Assembly (NCBI GenBank): GCA_039621445.1
Contig: CP154956.1
Span: forward strand, 77,434,474-77,498,473
Source of the DNA: Euglena gracilis
Taxonomy: Eukaryota; Euglenida; Euglenophyceae; Euglenales
Direction: 5' to 3'
DNA: 64,000 bases
The position numbers and the translations under genes are program-made. The notes beneath the pieces were generated by a model, which saw only the letters and a list, made by a program, of their open reading frames with translations, had not been told where the DNA came from and did not search any database. Of this stretch, positions 1 through 16,198 are shown one piece after another (within the stretch, counting starts at the first letter, position 1; each line of letters starts with the position of its first letter).

Positions 1-78
1 GCTGTCAAAATTAGGCTTGTGCCAATTGCCTCTCCTGCATTTTCTGAGTTGACATATGCTCTCTTCATGTTACAGCAT

Positions 79-109
79 CTTGATTGTTGCCGTGACGACA
101 ACAATCAAG
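79..109. repeat. 11-bp perfect hairpin, also at 60223-60253
   Basis: CTTGATTGTTG and CAACAATCAAG are separated by 9 nt. The same hairpin occurs in the right copy of the long repeat, in the intron before the last Rab/EF-hand exon. Confidence 0.8.
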
Positions 110-174
110 AGGGGGGTGTATCCCATAACTCAAGCACCAGCGGGGAAATCACACAAACGATGAAAAAGCCACAC

Positions 175-3735
<3,561 letters not shown>

Positions 3736-3740
3736 CTGGG

Positions 3741-4473
3741 AAAAGATGGAGGGACACGGTTGGTGCGTCTGCCTGGGGAGGTGAACCTGAGACCTAAATG
3801 TTTTCCTGGGACAAACACGGGATGGACAGCAAAATAGAAAATATGAATGCATTCATCAAAAAATCCCCGCGAGAGACACATGCCAGTACCGAACATTGTG
3901 GTATTGTGATGTGTGTGAATCCATATCCCGGGAACAGATACAAAACTTGAACACTTTGAACTTCGTTCAATTTTTTTCAGCCAAGAAAACCGCACATTGC
4001 AATCACTTTTTTTGAGACCAGCTGGATGACAATGGCTGCTGACGTTGCTGAAAGTGCTTTGGGTGTGGAATGAGCAACGCCTCACCGGATGGCTTTTCTG
4101 AAGGAGGAAAAGATGGAGGGACACGGTTGGTGTGTCTGCCTGGGGAGGTGAACCTGAGACCTAAATGTTTTCCTGGGACAAACACGGGATGGACAGCAAA
4201 ATAGAAAATATGAATGCATTCATCAAAAAGTCCCCGCGAGAGACACATGCCAGTACCGAACATTGTGGTATTGTGATGTGTGTGAATCCATATCCCGGGA
4301 ACAGATACAAAACTTGAACACTTTGAACTTCGTTCAATTTTTTTCAGCCAAGAAAACCGCACATTGCAATCACTTTTTTGAGACCAGCTGGATGACAATG
4401 GCTGCTGACGTTGCTGAAAGTGCTTTGGGTGTGGAATGAGCAACGCCTCACCGGATGGCTTTTCTGAAGGAGG
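3741..4473. repeat. 366-bp tandem duplication
   Basis: Units are 3741-4107 and 4108-4473, both starting AAAAGATGGAGGGACACGGT and ending GGATGGCTTTTCTGAAGGAGG. They differ by a few bases and one T. The unit covers the splice-acceptor side upstream of the Rab P-loop exon and carries the possible first exon twice. Confidence 0.9.
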
Positions 4474-4497
4474 TCCTCCCCAAAATGAGAAAGGGAT

Positions 4498-7400
4498 TTA
4501 TCTGTGAAATCGACGGAGCCCCAAACAACCAAATGCAGACCTTCCTGAAGGGCTCCTTGTCACCAGGCTTTCTGGCGCTGGGGCGGCCACTGGTGGCTTC
4601 TGCGGCTCTGGCTCCTTTTCCTGATTTGGTGGCCGGGCGACATCAAACCAAAATCAGCACAGTGAGAAAGGAGGCAAAGCCAATCGGGGCACATGTGAGT
4701 GTGTGTGTGTACTTCTAAAGAAAAGACCCATCAATGGTTCTCAGAAATATACAATAACAAAAACTAAAAAAAACAACAATAATGACTACAATATCAATAC
4801 TATACTTATATAATATACTGTAAAACATCAAAAATAAATAATTTTCAAATTTGTGTGCCTTGTGATTTCTGATTGTGTCCTTTCATGTACATTAGACAAA
4901 ATCCAACAGCATCCCAAAGGGAATAATAGCATACCACACAAGGCACCTCTCTTCGCCCCTCCTTCACGTCATATAAATACTGCGCCAAGCCCTGAAAGAG
5001 CTCCTTCACCCCCTGGCCAGTCTCGGCACAAGCTTCGGTGACGGTCAGCCCATGCTGTGCAACTCTCAAGGCCTCCCACACTGCCAAATGCGCACAAAAA
5101 AGGACTGCTGTGACTGGTATGTGACACATTTCACGCGAAATGGCTTCCACAACCTCCTGCATGACCCTTCTGGCATGGGGGATGGGTTGCTTTGGCCGCG
5201 AATTCTCCCATGTGGAAGGTGGTCACCTGGTGGGCAAAATGATGGTGAGCAGTTATCCGGGAGTGCAGTCGTTCTGGATACCCACCCACAACTGCGTGAA
5301 AACAACAGAGCGTCAACGTGGTCAAAATGCAGCAGAATTCTGTCTCTGTTTGTGTCAAAACCAAGCAATGACCTTGTCATTTTTTCAAAAATAAATCCAG
5401 AATCTGAGCCACTTTTTTTTACAACCATGACTGCGGGGGGGGGGGGGAATGCGCTCGCCCAGCCTCGGAAAAAAAGCGCAAAAAAGCGCAAAAAATGCGC
5501 AAAAAAGTGCGCATTTTTGGAAAAAATGCGCAAAAATGTGGGCACATTTTTTCGTGATTTTCCAAAATTTTCGCATTTTTTGACCATTTTTGCAATTTTT
5601 TGCAAAAATTTGAAATTTTCGACTTTTTTTGAAACTTACATTTTCCTCATTATGCTACATAATTTCTTCAAATTTGGTGCCATTTTTGCATGTTTTTGGG
5701 TAAATTTTGCATTTTCGTGATTTTTGCGCATTTTTTCTCGGATTTTGGAAAAAAATGAAAAAAAATGCGCAAAAAATGCGAAAAAATGTGCAAAAATGCG
5801 CATTTTTGGAAAATTTGAAAAAATGCGCAAAAAATGCGAAAAATGCGAAAAATGCGAAACACATTCCCCCCCCCCTGATGACTGATCTTCTTCAATTCAC
5901 TGACAGGCATTAATTCTTTGGGAGCCTTAAAAAAAAACTTCAAAAACCTGAAAATGGTGGTTTGTGCAAGATCAAAAAAGTTGCTTTTGCATGGTCCAAA
6001 ACCCCCAAAAGTGGCTTGATGCCCGGCCGAACACTGTTCGACCGCCCTGGGGAAATAGTGGTTTAAAAACCTTTAAAAGCTGTAAAAACCTAAAAAGATA
6101 CCTGAGAATTCTTCTTTTTTTTTGAAAAATGCCGTTCACTGCTTCACTGATGGATTACCGTCCCAGAGTACTTTTGAGGCCTAAAGGTTAGGGTTCCACA
6201 TTTGCCCCGTAGAATATACACAACATACCCTACGGATGGGTTTGTCGCCCATCGTCCCACACAAAGTGAGGACAGGAGATGCTCCTTGTTGGTGGATCAT
6301 GTCCAGCCAGTATTGCACGCCTTCCAATGAGGATTCTCTGCAAGGAACACAAATGCGCCACATGAAACAGGCAGGAGTGGGGCTGGAACAAAAAGCAGCA
6401 AACCAACATGCGTGTTCGCCAACGCTGATCTCTGGATCCAAGCTCATTAAACCACACATATTTTTTCGAGCATTCTTGGGCTACATTGAGCTTTCCTTCA
6501 AAACCACAATGGACTGTGGTTTTTATGGAGTCCGCTGAATTACTTCACCCTCAAAATAGTGCAAAAAAAAGTTTCAAATTCAAAAAAGCAAAATAATGCA
6601 AAAAAAAGCTTCAGCTTGCCTGGCAGGGGGTCTGAAAATTGCACTTGCAGATTGCAAAAAAAAAATTGCAAAATTGCAGATGCCTTTTCCAGTCCCATAC
6701 CCCCTCATCTACGAGTTTTAATTATTTTCCAGCCGCATAACGGACCTTTGGCTTTCAGAGGTCCAAAAATGGGCAAAAAAAGGGCAAAAATGGGTCGGAT
6801 TTGGGCTGGCCGGGGCAAATTTGGGTCAAAAAATTGGCAGCGTTTTGAGCATTTTTGGTGGTTCGATGTCCTTGGCACCTGGTTCCACCAGCCAGACTGG
6901 GGGACCCCCATCGGGGGGGGGGTATTCAACTGCCTTTTTCCAGCCAGCCCAAGTTTTCCAGCCTCTGAGCTGAACCACCCAGGGGGTCGTTAAAAAACAA
7001 ACGCCCAAGCCCACCCATTAACCCCCTCCTGCCCCAAATGGTGCCCAAGCGCCATCCACCGGGCCGCCCTCCAGGGCAACCTCATCAGCCGCACAAAACT
7101 ACTCCTGCCCAGCTTCTTCTCAGAAAATGGCAAAGCCCCCCCAAAAAACTTGGGGAAAATGCAAAAAAAAATCGAAACATAACAATGGCAATGAAAAAAA
7201 TTAAACTTTAAACTTTAAAAACTGTGGAAAAGATTTTTTTTAAAAAAAACTGCAAAAAACTTACAATTTTTTTTAAAAAAAAACTGCAAAAACCTTACAA
7301 AAACTACACGGTGCACACTCCCCCCCCCCTACCCCTGGACTTCAGAGCACAGATGTAGAAATGACATTGGTTTTCACATCTCAAGGGTCCTTACTGACCT

Positions 7401-9590
7401 ATAGGGTAAGAGCGACACTCTAAACAACTTCACAGAAAATTCGTTCGGTACATCCTCTGAAATTGGAAATGGTGATGTGTCCTTGGAAAATTATTTGTTG
7501 AACGTCCATAACAGACAAGCCAACCTCGACAAATCGAAGCAGACCACAGCTGCGTCACAGCATTCAGGGGAATCCGGTTGGAACATGTTGCCCACGACCT
7601 TTCGGGCGTGCTCTGCACCGGACTGCGACGTACAAATGGTATGTTTTGAAGGAAAAAGCAAATAAGAAAAGACATCAAAAGCGTGGATAAATCATATCAA
7701 CGGTTTTGGAGATGGCGTTAAATCGTGCATGGATTCTGGAGGGGAACTCGTAGTTGTTATTCAAACCATAAGCAGGGTTTTGGTGTCCGAAAGCGCTGCA
7801 ACGAGGAACAAAGAGGGAAAAGAGAGACGTAACGTCTGCAGCCAGCACTTCTCAAATGCTCACATGACTGACATAAAAACATAAACCTGTGTCATAAAAT
7901 AGTAAAACGAAATGAATACACGAATGAATGAATGGATCATTTTACAGATAAAAATCAATAAAAATGAGAAATGTACCGCATCCCACATCTGCACCCGCAC
8001 TTCGCAGAAGTCCTCCATGACAAAGGTGCAGGTCTTGAAATCTGCCATGAAGGTCGGTGACTGTTGTCCTGGGACTGCATCTGCCATGAAAGAGCAAGAG
8101 AAGGGAAGGGTAGGCAAGCGAAGGTGGACCCCCTTCTTGAATGGCCCTCACCAAAACAGTCTTTGATTGGACCGGCGGCCTCAGATCAGACATCAATGCA
8201 AATGGAAGTGTAAATGTGGAAATGAAAAAACCCAGGAATCAAAAAATGACAGCTGAATTCGAAATTGCAACCCCCGAACCAAAAACAAATAAGATGTGAG
8301 AGTATTCACTGACTGTGTTTTAGCTATTGTTTGCATTGCATTCCAATACTTCAAAATCAGAAATGGAGTAATGGAGAAATGGAGTAAATCAGAAATACAA
8401 ATGGTACTCAATGTTTGGAGATGGGACTGAGTACCTAAATTACTGGGAGGGAGGAAGTTGAAACGCTGATATAAATATTCACAAAGACGGTCTTTTGGAA
8501 ACCTTTACTCAAGACAACAGTGTCTTGAGTAAGAGGCCAACAATATGAAGTCATTCATACCTGAGTTTAACTCTGTTCAGTAATTGTGTTGAGCATGGCT
8601 TTAAACAATGATTTATCAGAAACACAAAAAAAATTGCCTCTGAACCATAGGAGAAGCTAAATATGAATGAAAACAATTGACGCTGGAACCATTCAAAATG
8701 GGGGGAAATAAATAATAAATGATAAAAATGACGACAATAGCGCTCAAGACGTTAAAAAAAATGGAGGTTGGCTGCTTAAAATCAGATTGTTGAAAACGTG
8801 GTGGGGGCTACACCAGGACTGAGCAGTCGTTGCAACAGGCTGGTCTTCCCCATGCAGGATCAGTGCAATGCAAATCCCTGCGCCCTCAATGGGACGTTCC
8901 TATGGGCTCCAAAGAATTGATCCACTCCACTGTCCTTACTCCACTGATAATCCAAAAAAAATGTATCACTCAGAGTGGTCCATCCGTTCCAGACACCCCA
9001 GCTTACCAGCCTACGTCGAACCAGTGAATGAATGGACATTCCTCCACTGCTCTTGCATGACCTTTCCAGAGCCTTGGTCCCCAACGAGTGCAATGCGGAA
9101 GGTGTACTTGTCTGGGAAGAGAAGAGAGAGAAAAAAGGAGTCGGGGTTGCTTTCACTTCAGTGACCAAAATCTGCAACCTGCACACATGCATCCCCGCTG
9201 GGCTTTCATTTGGTAACAAAACGTACCTCCAACAAACAATTCAACGTTTTCTTCTTGAAAAAATGCCTGATTTGGGGGTTTGTGGTGAATGGTCTGAAAA
9301 AAATACAAAATATAAATAAACCTAGACAGCAATACGATTAGTATGAAATAACCAAGCCCCTGAGGGTCTTGAATTAAAAAAAAATCATAAGAAAATGAAA
9401 TTCTGGGGGTGGGGCCAAAAGACAACATACATTTGAAGGTGTGGAAACACTTTCTTCTGACTTCTGTTCCCAAAGGGGGGGATGGATTGAAAGCATTCTC
9501 GTGCAGAGACACACAAAAGCCGCCACATGGGAACGTCGCCTCGTGGAGCACCCGCTCCTCGAACGGCTCCGGGGTGTAGTCCCCTGCCAT
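4498..9590 (-). CDS. Divergent Rab-like small GTPase, complete
   Basis: Eight exons close in phase: 9590-9527, 9111-9062, 8844-8814, 8068-7977, 7622-7525, 6337-6229, 5072-4947 and 4620-4498. ATG at 9590 starts MAGDYTPEPFEERVL and TAA ends at 4498, giving about 230 residues, the usual Rab size. G1 is GDQGSGKTS, split by an intron between K and T. The switch I/beta-2 strand reads ADFKTCTFVMEDF, and G3 is WDASGAE, with Ala where Rabs have the catalytic Gln. Next comes the Rab-like FDLSRESSLEGVQYWLDMI. The G4 position reads GTMGDKP rather than GNKxD, and G5 is EACAETGQG. The tail is rich in Pro and Glu (EKEPEPQKPP) and has no terminal cysteines. A donor inside the last exon (CTG/GTGACA) could give a different C-terminus. 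The fold assignment is strong; GTP hydrolysis and guanine specificity are doubtful. It lies head-to-tail with copy A of the Rab/EF-hand gene. Confidence 0.85.
5440..5875. repeat. Self-complementary AT block of GCGCAAAAA and AAATTTT motifs
   Basis: The block opens with a G run then GAATGCG and closes with GCGAAACACATTC then a C run, so its ends are inverted. The interior is dense in GCGCAAAAAATGCGC-like words on both strands. No coding is expected. It lies in the sixth intron of the second GTPase gene. Confidence 0.7.
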
Positions 9591-9819
9591 CCGGATTACC
9601 CCCCAAGCCACGGATGGGCTACTGGGCCATCGTGGGGGACACTGCGATGCAAACCGTGGGTGCATGGGCCAAAGAAAACAAAAAAAGAGAAAAATTGATT
9701 GGCTCTATGGCTCACTGTTCCGTGACTCCTGGCCACTTCCATCTGAGGGAGTTCTCGGCATGAAAAAAAATGCGCCATTTGTTGAAAAGATGTCGCGGCC
9801 ATCTCACCAGGAGGTGGAC

Positions 9820-10140
9820 TTGGGGAGGATCGGTATTACTCGCCGCAGGGCTGTACGGGAACCCCAGAAAAACAATGGGTGGTGGGGGGGTCGACCCCTC
9901 CCCGCCCCCCACACCTCCATCTTGGTGGGTGTGGAGGGGTCGACCGACCCCCCTTCCCATTTTCCAGGACTGCAGTTTTTTTGGTCAAATTTCTCTTCAG
10001 CACCTTCAGCGCCAAAGGTAATTTGCTTTGCAAAACGCTATGATGGGTGGGGGGTCCGACCCCCCCCCCAACCAGGCCCGCCAGGATGGCTGGGATTTCC
10101 TTCCCTTCGACGTCGCATCTTTCCGGTCGATTTCTGTGCG
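9820..10140. repeat. Dispersed repeat family with GTGGTGGGGGGGTCGACCCC core
   Basis: Related copies at about 27040-27300, 46080-46330 and 51180-51360 share AATTGGTGCTCCCGGAAAT or a variant, then a G-rich arm, GTCGACC and a C-rich arm, then CACCACCACCCTGGCTGTT or a variant. The G-rich and C-rich arms are complementary, so the unit can form a strong hairpin. Confidence 0.65.
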
Positions 10141-12240
10141 GGTGTGCCAACCCCTGGTAATACTTTTTTTTTTACCAACAACCAAGGCAAATTCTTTGTA
10201 TTGCACCACAAAAAAAAAACTCTTATTCCCAAGTTCAAAAATGACCCTCCTCTTAACAACAATGTTATTTCTGTTCTTCAACCAAGGAGTGATTTCGTTT
10301 ATAAGGGGCTGGCAAATAAACTCCCTCGAATAATATTCCCCCACCCAATAATATCTCCTCCTTGGATCTGACTTCGGTCCCCCCCCCCGTCCTCGCTGAA
10401 TGCCATTCTGCCATGGAAAAAAAATGGAAGAGCTGGAACAATACTTTTATGCAGATTTCACACAATTTCTGAAAAATTCGACTTGAAAATGAAAAATAAA
10501 AAAGCTAATTGCAAAAGCTAATTGCACATTTCTGAGTTAAAAACTCTGCCCCCCAAATAATTACTCCCCCCCCTCCAGGGTGGAGTTCAGCCGACCAATC
10601 AATATTCCCTGAGAAATGTTATTTGTGGGGTTTGGGGGAAAATAGAATTTGGTTTTGTGGGCTGCTGAAAATGTGGATTTCTAAATTCAATTTTTTTGAT
10701 CTTGTTTGCATTTTTCTGATGACTTCGTCATACTTCAAAATTATTGAAATCAAATTTCATTATTGTGTTTGGGTATTTTCTTTGACTTCAAAAAGAGTAA
10801 TCAACCCATCCAACAGAACTTCAAAATTCAAAAACGACAACCTGTACAATTTCCACATATGATAATGCCTAATTTGAAGCCGTCTTGTTGCAGTTGGCAG
10901 GTGCAAACCCTGGCCCCAAATAGTAGCCCAAAGAGGAGAAATTTCGACTCAAACTCGTGCCTGATCCGGGGGGGACACATACTCTCGCATAATCCCACAT
11001 TTACTTTATGGGAAAACCCGAACAGAAAAAGCCCAGAAACACATTCGAGACAGTTGCTTTCTGTTTTTTTTGTTTCAGATACCATTTTGTATCATTTTTG
11101 GACCATATTTTGCATTCTTTTCTCGGTACTGATTATAACTGAGCATTATACAAAGCTGAAAATTTGGATATAATCCTGCATAATGCCACATAATTTCAAA
11201 GTCAAAAATTGAATAAAAAAGCACTTCATCAGGCCCACCAGGTGCGGCTTTTTTTTGTCATTTCAGACTTCTTCCCACAATGAACGCACTTTTCACCCAA
11301 TTTCATCGATTATTGTGGTTTATTCCCCAGATGTTTCTGTTGCAGTCGCCTCTCAGTTTGTTTGGCTAATTGTATGAGAGAGGAAGGTATTATTACTTGG
11401 CAGGCCGTCAGACGTTAAGGAAGCGGGGAATTCTTCTTAAACCGGAGGTCACCTACCTTTTGGCCACAAAGGTTTGGCTGACAAGTTCCAACCCAGCAGA
11501 CTCGGGCTTTTTTCATGCTTTCGGGTACCAGCTGGGTCCAGTCCAGTAGCCGGTCGGATCCACCCATTTCCTAGGGGACAGGGGTTCAGCCAGCACCTTT
11601 CTCCAGCCGGCAGCCCCCTCCATCTGGGTCAATAATAAATTCCCCTGTTGGAAAGCCTTTCGTTTTGGTGGGAGAGGTCCAATCCCCCTGAGATCAGATG
11701 TCAGATGCCAAAATATTTTTTTTCGATTTAAAAATAAACTTTGTGAAAAAATCTTAAAGATTTTGTTGTGGTGTGCTTTAAATTTAAAGATTTGGATACA
11801 ATTCAAATTGTTATACTCTGTATTTTTATTTAAGTCCTGGTTCTTAGATAGAAGGGTCAACCGCCCAAGGAAGCTTCCCACATCCCTGCAGGGGGGGGAT
11901 ATGGTATGACTTTATTTATATTTTTTTTGTGGAGTTTACAACACCAACTTATCATGCCCCTGAGTAGGGAGGCAATCATGTGTTCTTACACCTAACTCCT
12001 CTCATTTTAGCGCTCCACCCAAAAATCGTTTGCATTTTCCTGTGCACATTTTTCCACAAAAACGTTTGCGCTTGACACCAAAAATCTGCATCTTTTGTCA
12101 AAAATGTCTGCACACCATTCCCATTTTCCACTTCTTTTGAAAAATTTTGCATTTGGATCTGCAACCATTGGTGTGCATGAGCCCTTTCACCGTTGAGCAA
12201 AAAAAAGGATGGCATGCAAATTTTTGAAAAAAGCTGTCAC
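10140..12240. other. AT-rich stretch without a recognisable gene
   Basis: A/T tracts, short C runs and part of a dispersed repeat (11500-11680). The missing 3' exons of the gene at 12241-15654 may lie here, but I could not pick them out. Confidence 0.5.
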
Positions 12241-15200
12241 GCTGGCGAGGGGGATGAGTGCGGCAGGTGCAGTGTGAGAGTGCACTGGTCCGCATCGATT
12301 TCCTGGCGCTCCACCGCCTGTAGCCGGCGACCGTAGACATGGATTGCTTGCGAGGGGGTGTCCTGAACATTGCCTGTCTCGAAGATGTCCCCTGACAGAG
12401 GAGGGGCACAGCCAACAGAAAAATGTCAGATGCCCCATTCCAAACCATTGGGGCTTAACTGCAGAGAAAACGAAAATGCATTTAATCCTCTCCTGAGTTG
12501 GGTGATGAACTCCAACATAACCCATGCCGAGTTATGGGGAAAACACTTCCGAATAAAAATTAATGAATGGGTGGAAGCGTTGGTGGGATGTGACCCTGAA
12601 AGGCCTCCATTCATGGCAATGCAGTGGTTCTGAGAAGAATAGAAACCGAACTCACTGAATGTACAGAGACAAAAACTGAAAAAAAACCTGAACCTTGGAG
12701 ATGGCAGGTGTTTCTAATGCAAGATTTGCCCCTAAAATCACTCGGACTTCCAGAGGAATTGGGATGGGATTGAGGTGTGACAAATCACCAGAAACTGCCT
12801 TCAGTACAGCGAAGCAGATGGCAAATTGCGACAGATGGTGATGGCAGCAGCACACATCAGAAGGCTGTTTTTGACTCACCCCTGGGGGGTATCAGCACGG
12901 AGGGGGGGGGGGCGGCGCAACACAGACCCTCGAAAAAACCCGACACAAATAAACACAAAAAAACAGATGCATATTGCATATAAAGTCCTTTAGGAGCTCC
13001 CCCAGTTTTTGCTGGAGAAGACTTAGAATAATTCTCCAGAGAAAATGTTTCCTTTTGCATGAAAATAAGCATTTTGTTCACCAAAAAAATGTAAAAATGC
13101 CAAAAAACTAACAAACTTTTGGTCATGGGGAAGTGGCCAAAACGAGGTCCTTTTTATAATCCGATATCACACAAAAAAAACCGCTGAAAAAAACAACAAC
13201 AAAAAAAAACACAAAAACCTGCAAATATTGCCAAAATCGAAAACACAAAAAAAAGCGCCCAAAAATGCGGTTGTGTTCCCCCCCAGAGTCTCAGGCAGGG
13301 ACAAGCACAAAGCAATGGATTCACTCCGGAGGCAGGCGTGACACGTACCAACACACAGGCACATCGTGGGGTAGTCGAAGACGTGGCTGTACACGCGGGA
13401 GGAGGCCTCGGTGACCTTCGCATACCCCGGAGTGATCCGGTCGTCCGTACGAGCATACAGGCACAGGCGTTGCTTCCCATCCACCACCCCAACAACGGCC
13501 CATGTGTCCAGGGACTGGATGGGCCCTTTCCTGTGGTAACAGGGTAAGCGAGTAACACCGCCCCAGCTGACTGAAAACCAACACAGAGCGGTCCTAAACC
13601 CAAAGCAGGGGGGGAAATTGATATCGGAGGCCTTCGGAAAAATTGCGGAAAAATTGCGGAAAAATTGCGGAAATTGCGGAAAAATTGCGGAAAAATTGAT
13701 ATCGGGTATACACATTTCTGCTTGGGGGGACTTAGAAAATTTTCAATTGTGAGGTTCAGAACACCGCAACACCCACGTCGATGCAGGCGAGCACAAATCA
13801 ACACGCTTGATGTTCTTTGCACAGGTGGGACGCACCCAATCCTGTGACCAGTGGTGCACCTGTGAGAAAAATTGGTAAACTTGGGGGCGGGAACAACAAA
13901 ACACAATAGCACACCTCTTCAAAAAAATGGTGAAAAATTGCGGAAAAATTGCGAAAATTGCGGAAAAATTGCGGAAAATTGAGGAAAATTGCGGAAATTG
14001 CGGAAAATTGCGGAAATTGCGGAAAAATTGCGGATATCAATTCCCCCCCCCCTGCCCAAAGGTCCTTTAATGTGAAGGTCTGTTGTAGACACCCTGAGAT
14101 GCACATGGGGGACAGGGGTGGGTCAACACACAGGAAGGACTGGGTGGCTGTTTTGCAGCGGTAGCAAAAAAACCTTTTCTGGCGGTTGTGCAAATCCAAA
14201 GCTGGGCGGCATCGCACACCCGTTCTCGCCCAGAGTGGCAAGGTAGACAGCGAAACCGTCTGCTGGCTCTTCGTGAATCAGCTGCAGCGACAGCCCTGCA
14301 GGGGGAAGATCGCGCCATGGGTGACATCCGCTGTGGTAGGAGCCAGTTTGGCGTTCAAGAAATCCTGCTCTGACCAAAGCTGCAAAATCAAAAAGTGGAG
14401 CACCAGCTGAGTGAGCTTCGTTGCCCACGAATGGGGGCGAGGCAGGGCAGCTATGGATTCCTTAAATCAGCTTTCGCAGATGCTGCCCAGTCCTGAAATC
14501 ATTGTTTTAGCCTGTGCTAGTCCTGGTCAGCAAGGAAACAAAGTTAGTAAACAAACATCCCTCATGACAATTTTGAGCTGCAAAAATAAAATGCAACCAA
14601 GGCAGAGTGAATCTTTTTGCACGAGAATCCAACCTTTTTGGCTATTTTTCGCCCAAAATGGTCGTCTTGTCTAAGTCAGCGCCCCCTCAGCTTACGTTGA
14701 CATCTTGCATCAAAGATCAAGTCCAGTGCCGCTCACCGCAGCCGCCTCGGCCCTTGCGTGGACCTGGTCCGTTTCGCAATATGGAATGGGTCAGAGAAGG
14801 GAAAAAACGTGCTCTCACAGCCAGGACTTCGCGCCAAGTGCCGCAGCAAAGCTGGCCGGGGCACTGCTGCGTGGGGAGGGGCCGTGCCAGTGTGCACACA
14901 CCATCACCACAACTCATTGACTGGCAGAGGCTTTGTGGCTGGGAATTGGGAATTGGGTGTGACCCACAAAATTTTCAGGGGTCCCATTATTTAATGCCCC
15001 CACTGTGTAAGTAGTTGATTCTGATGAACCTTGTTTAAATAAATCTTAAATCTTAAAAAGTAAATGTTCTTAAAAATGTTAAATGTCAAAAATGCCGAAT
15101 ATCAAAAGTCCAGTCAAAATATTTGATGGACGATCTGGCTGTCTAACGAGTTCAGCGGACAGCGAGGTTGAACATAAGACTGAGACGTGACCTGGTATTG

Positions 15201-15654
15201 CGATTGTGATGTGGCGCCACACCTTCGCACCTGTGCTGAGCTGCAAAGGAGTGCTTTCAGCAGCCTGTGACGCCACCTCCTTCAGAGTGCGGCTGTTGGA
15301 GGGCCGGCAGAACCGCTTCATCAATGGGGCTAATTCGTCCAAGATATCGAAAGCAGCCATGCTTTTTGTGGCAGCCAAACCGCAGACACTGGAAAAAAGA
15401 TATGAAGAACATTGCAAATGCAGCCATTTGCAGCAGATGGGGACGACGTTGAATAGAAAGAGGATAACACCCTTGATTTGCTTCTGCTGGTCGTTTCATT
15501 TGGGGTGCTTTCGGACCATGAGCTATGAGCTGAGTGCATTACTGCCCGAGGGCAAGAAGCAAGGCTGGGCCTCATCGTAGTGGTTGCTCTTCAGCACCTC
15601 CCGGCAAGCCTCCAGGAACTGCTCCAGGGGGTATGTTTCCTCGTCGACTGCCAT
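12241..15654 (-). CDS. Uncharacterised protein, multi-exon
   Basis: Five exons join with consistent phase: 15388-15192, 14763-14737, 14379-14174, 13514-13349 and 12391-12241. They read AAFDILDELAPLMKRF, a short basic-glycine exon, LSLQLIHEEPADGFAVYLA, WAVVGVVDGKQRLCLYARTD with VTEASSRVYSHVFDYP, and IHVYGRRLQAVERQEIDADQ. A likely first exon starts with ATG at 15654 (MAVDEETYPLEQFLEACREV) and ends at 15543, but its phase does not match the next exon, so an exon or splice site is missing there. The 3' end is not found; it should lie between 12241 and 9600. I do not recognise the family. Third-position GC bias and strong donors (for example GTACGT after 13349) support real coding. Confidence 0.6.
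13613..14060. repeat. Dispersed repeat with GCGGAAAAATT units
   Basis: Two blocks of tandem TTGCGGAAAAA units (13630-13700 and 13925-14035), each flanked by ATTGATATC or GGATATCAATT. A relative at about 52310-52400 shares the downstream sequence ATATACACATTTCT followed by GGGGACT. Confidence 0.75.
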
Positions 15655-15844
15655 TCAGGCAGCACAGTGGGTGTGGAGATCTATGGCAGCTGCAGTCAAA
15701 AGACGTTGCTGGGGTCAGAATGTGACTTACAGGTTGGACAAAACGTAACAACAGAAAAATCATGGTAAAAATATTAAGGGGAAAAACAGTTCCAGAAAAA
15801 CTTGTTTCTGGCGAAATTAATTACAGTTGAAATCACTACTCACC

Positions 15845-16198
15845 GGGGATGGCCACCCCGCAGTGCCGGCACTGCGTGGCACTGCGTGGCACTGCGTGTG
15901 GCACTGCGTGGCACTGCGTGACACTGCGTGGCACTGCGTGGCACTGCGTGCACTGCGTGGCACTGCGGGCCGTTAAACCTAGTTTTTGCAACATTGGAAT
16001 TTTCGGGCCATCAAGGGCAATTCTGGTTGTTTTGTGCAGCTTTTTGCCTTTTTGGGCCAATTTGGCCACATCTGGCTTGAAATGTCGAACAATGACCATA
16101 AAAATGCCTACATAGCGCCACATCATTGAAGGTGCTTGCATACGGGTTAAACGGCCCGCAGTGCCACGCAGTGCCGGCACTGCGGGGTGGGCATCCCC
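15845..16198. mobile_element. 354-bp MITE with GC-rich inverted ends and an internal minisatellite
   Basis: The left end begins GGGGATGGCCACCCCGCAGT. The right end, reverse-complemented from 16198, begins GGGGATGCCCACCCCGCAGT, and the match continues through GCCGGCACTGCGTGGCACTG to GGGCCGTTTAA. In the left arm the CACTGCGTGG unit has expanded into about nine tandem copies (15871-15965). ACC flanks both sides, a possible 3-bp target duplication. Confidence 0.75.

Noticed and set aside
13167-13715. Long minus-strand frames at 13.2-13.9 kb
   Set aside because: Only 13514-13349 behaves as an exon; the rest is intron with GCGGAAAAATT repeats.
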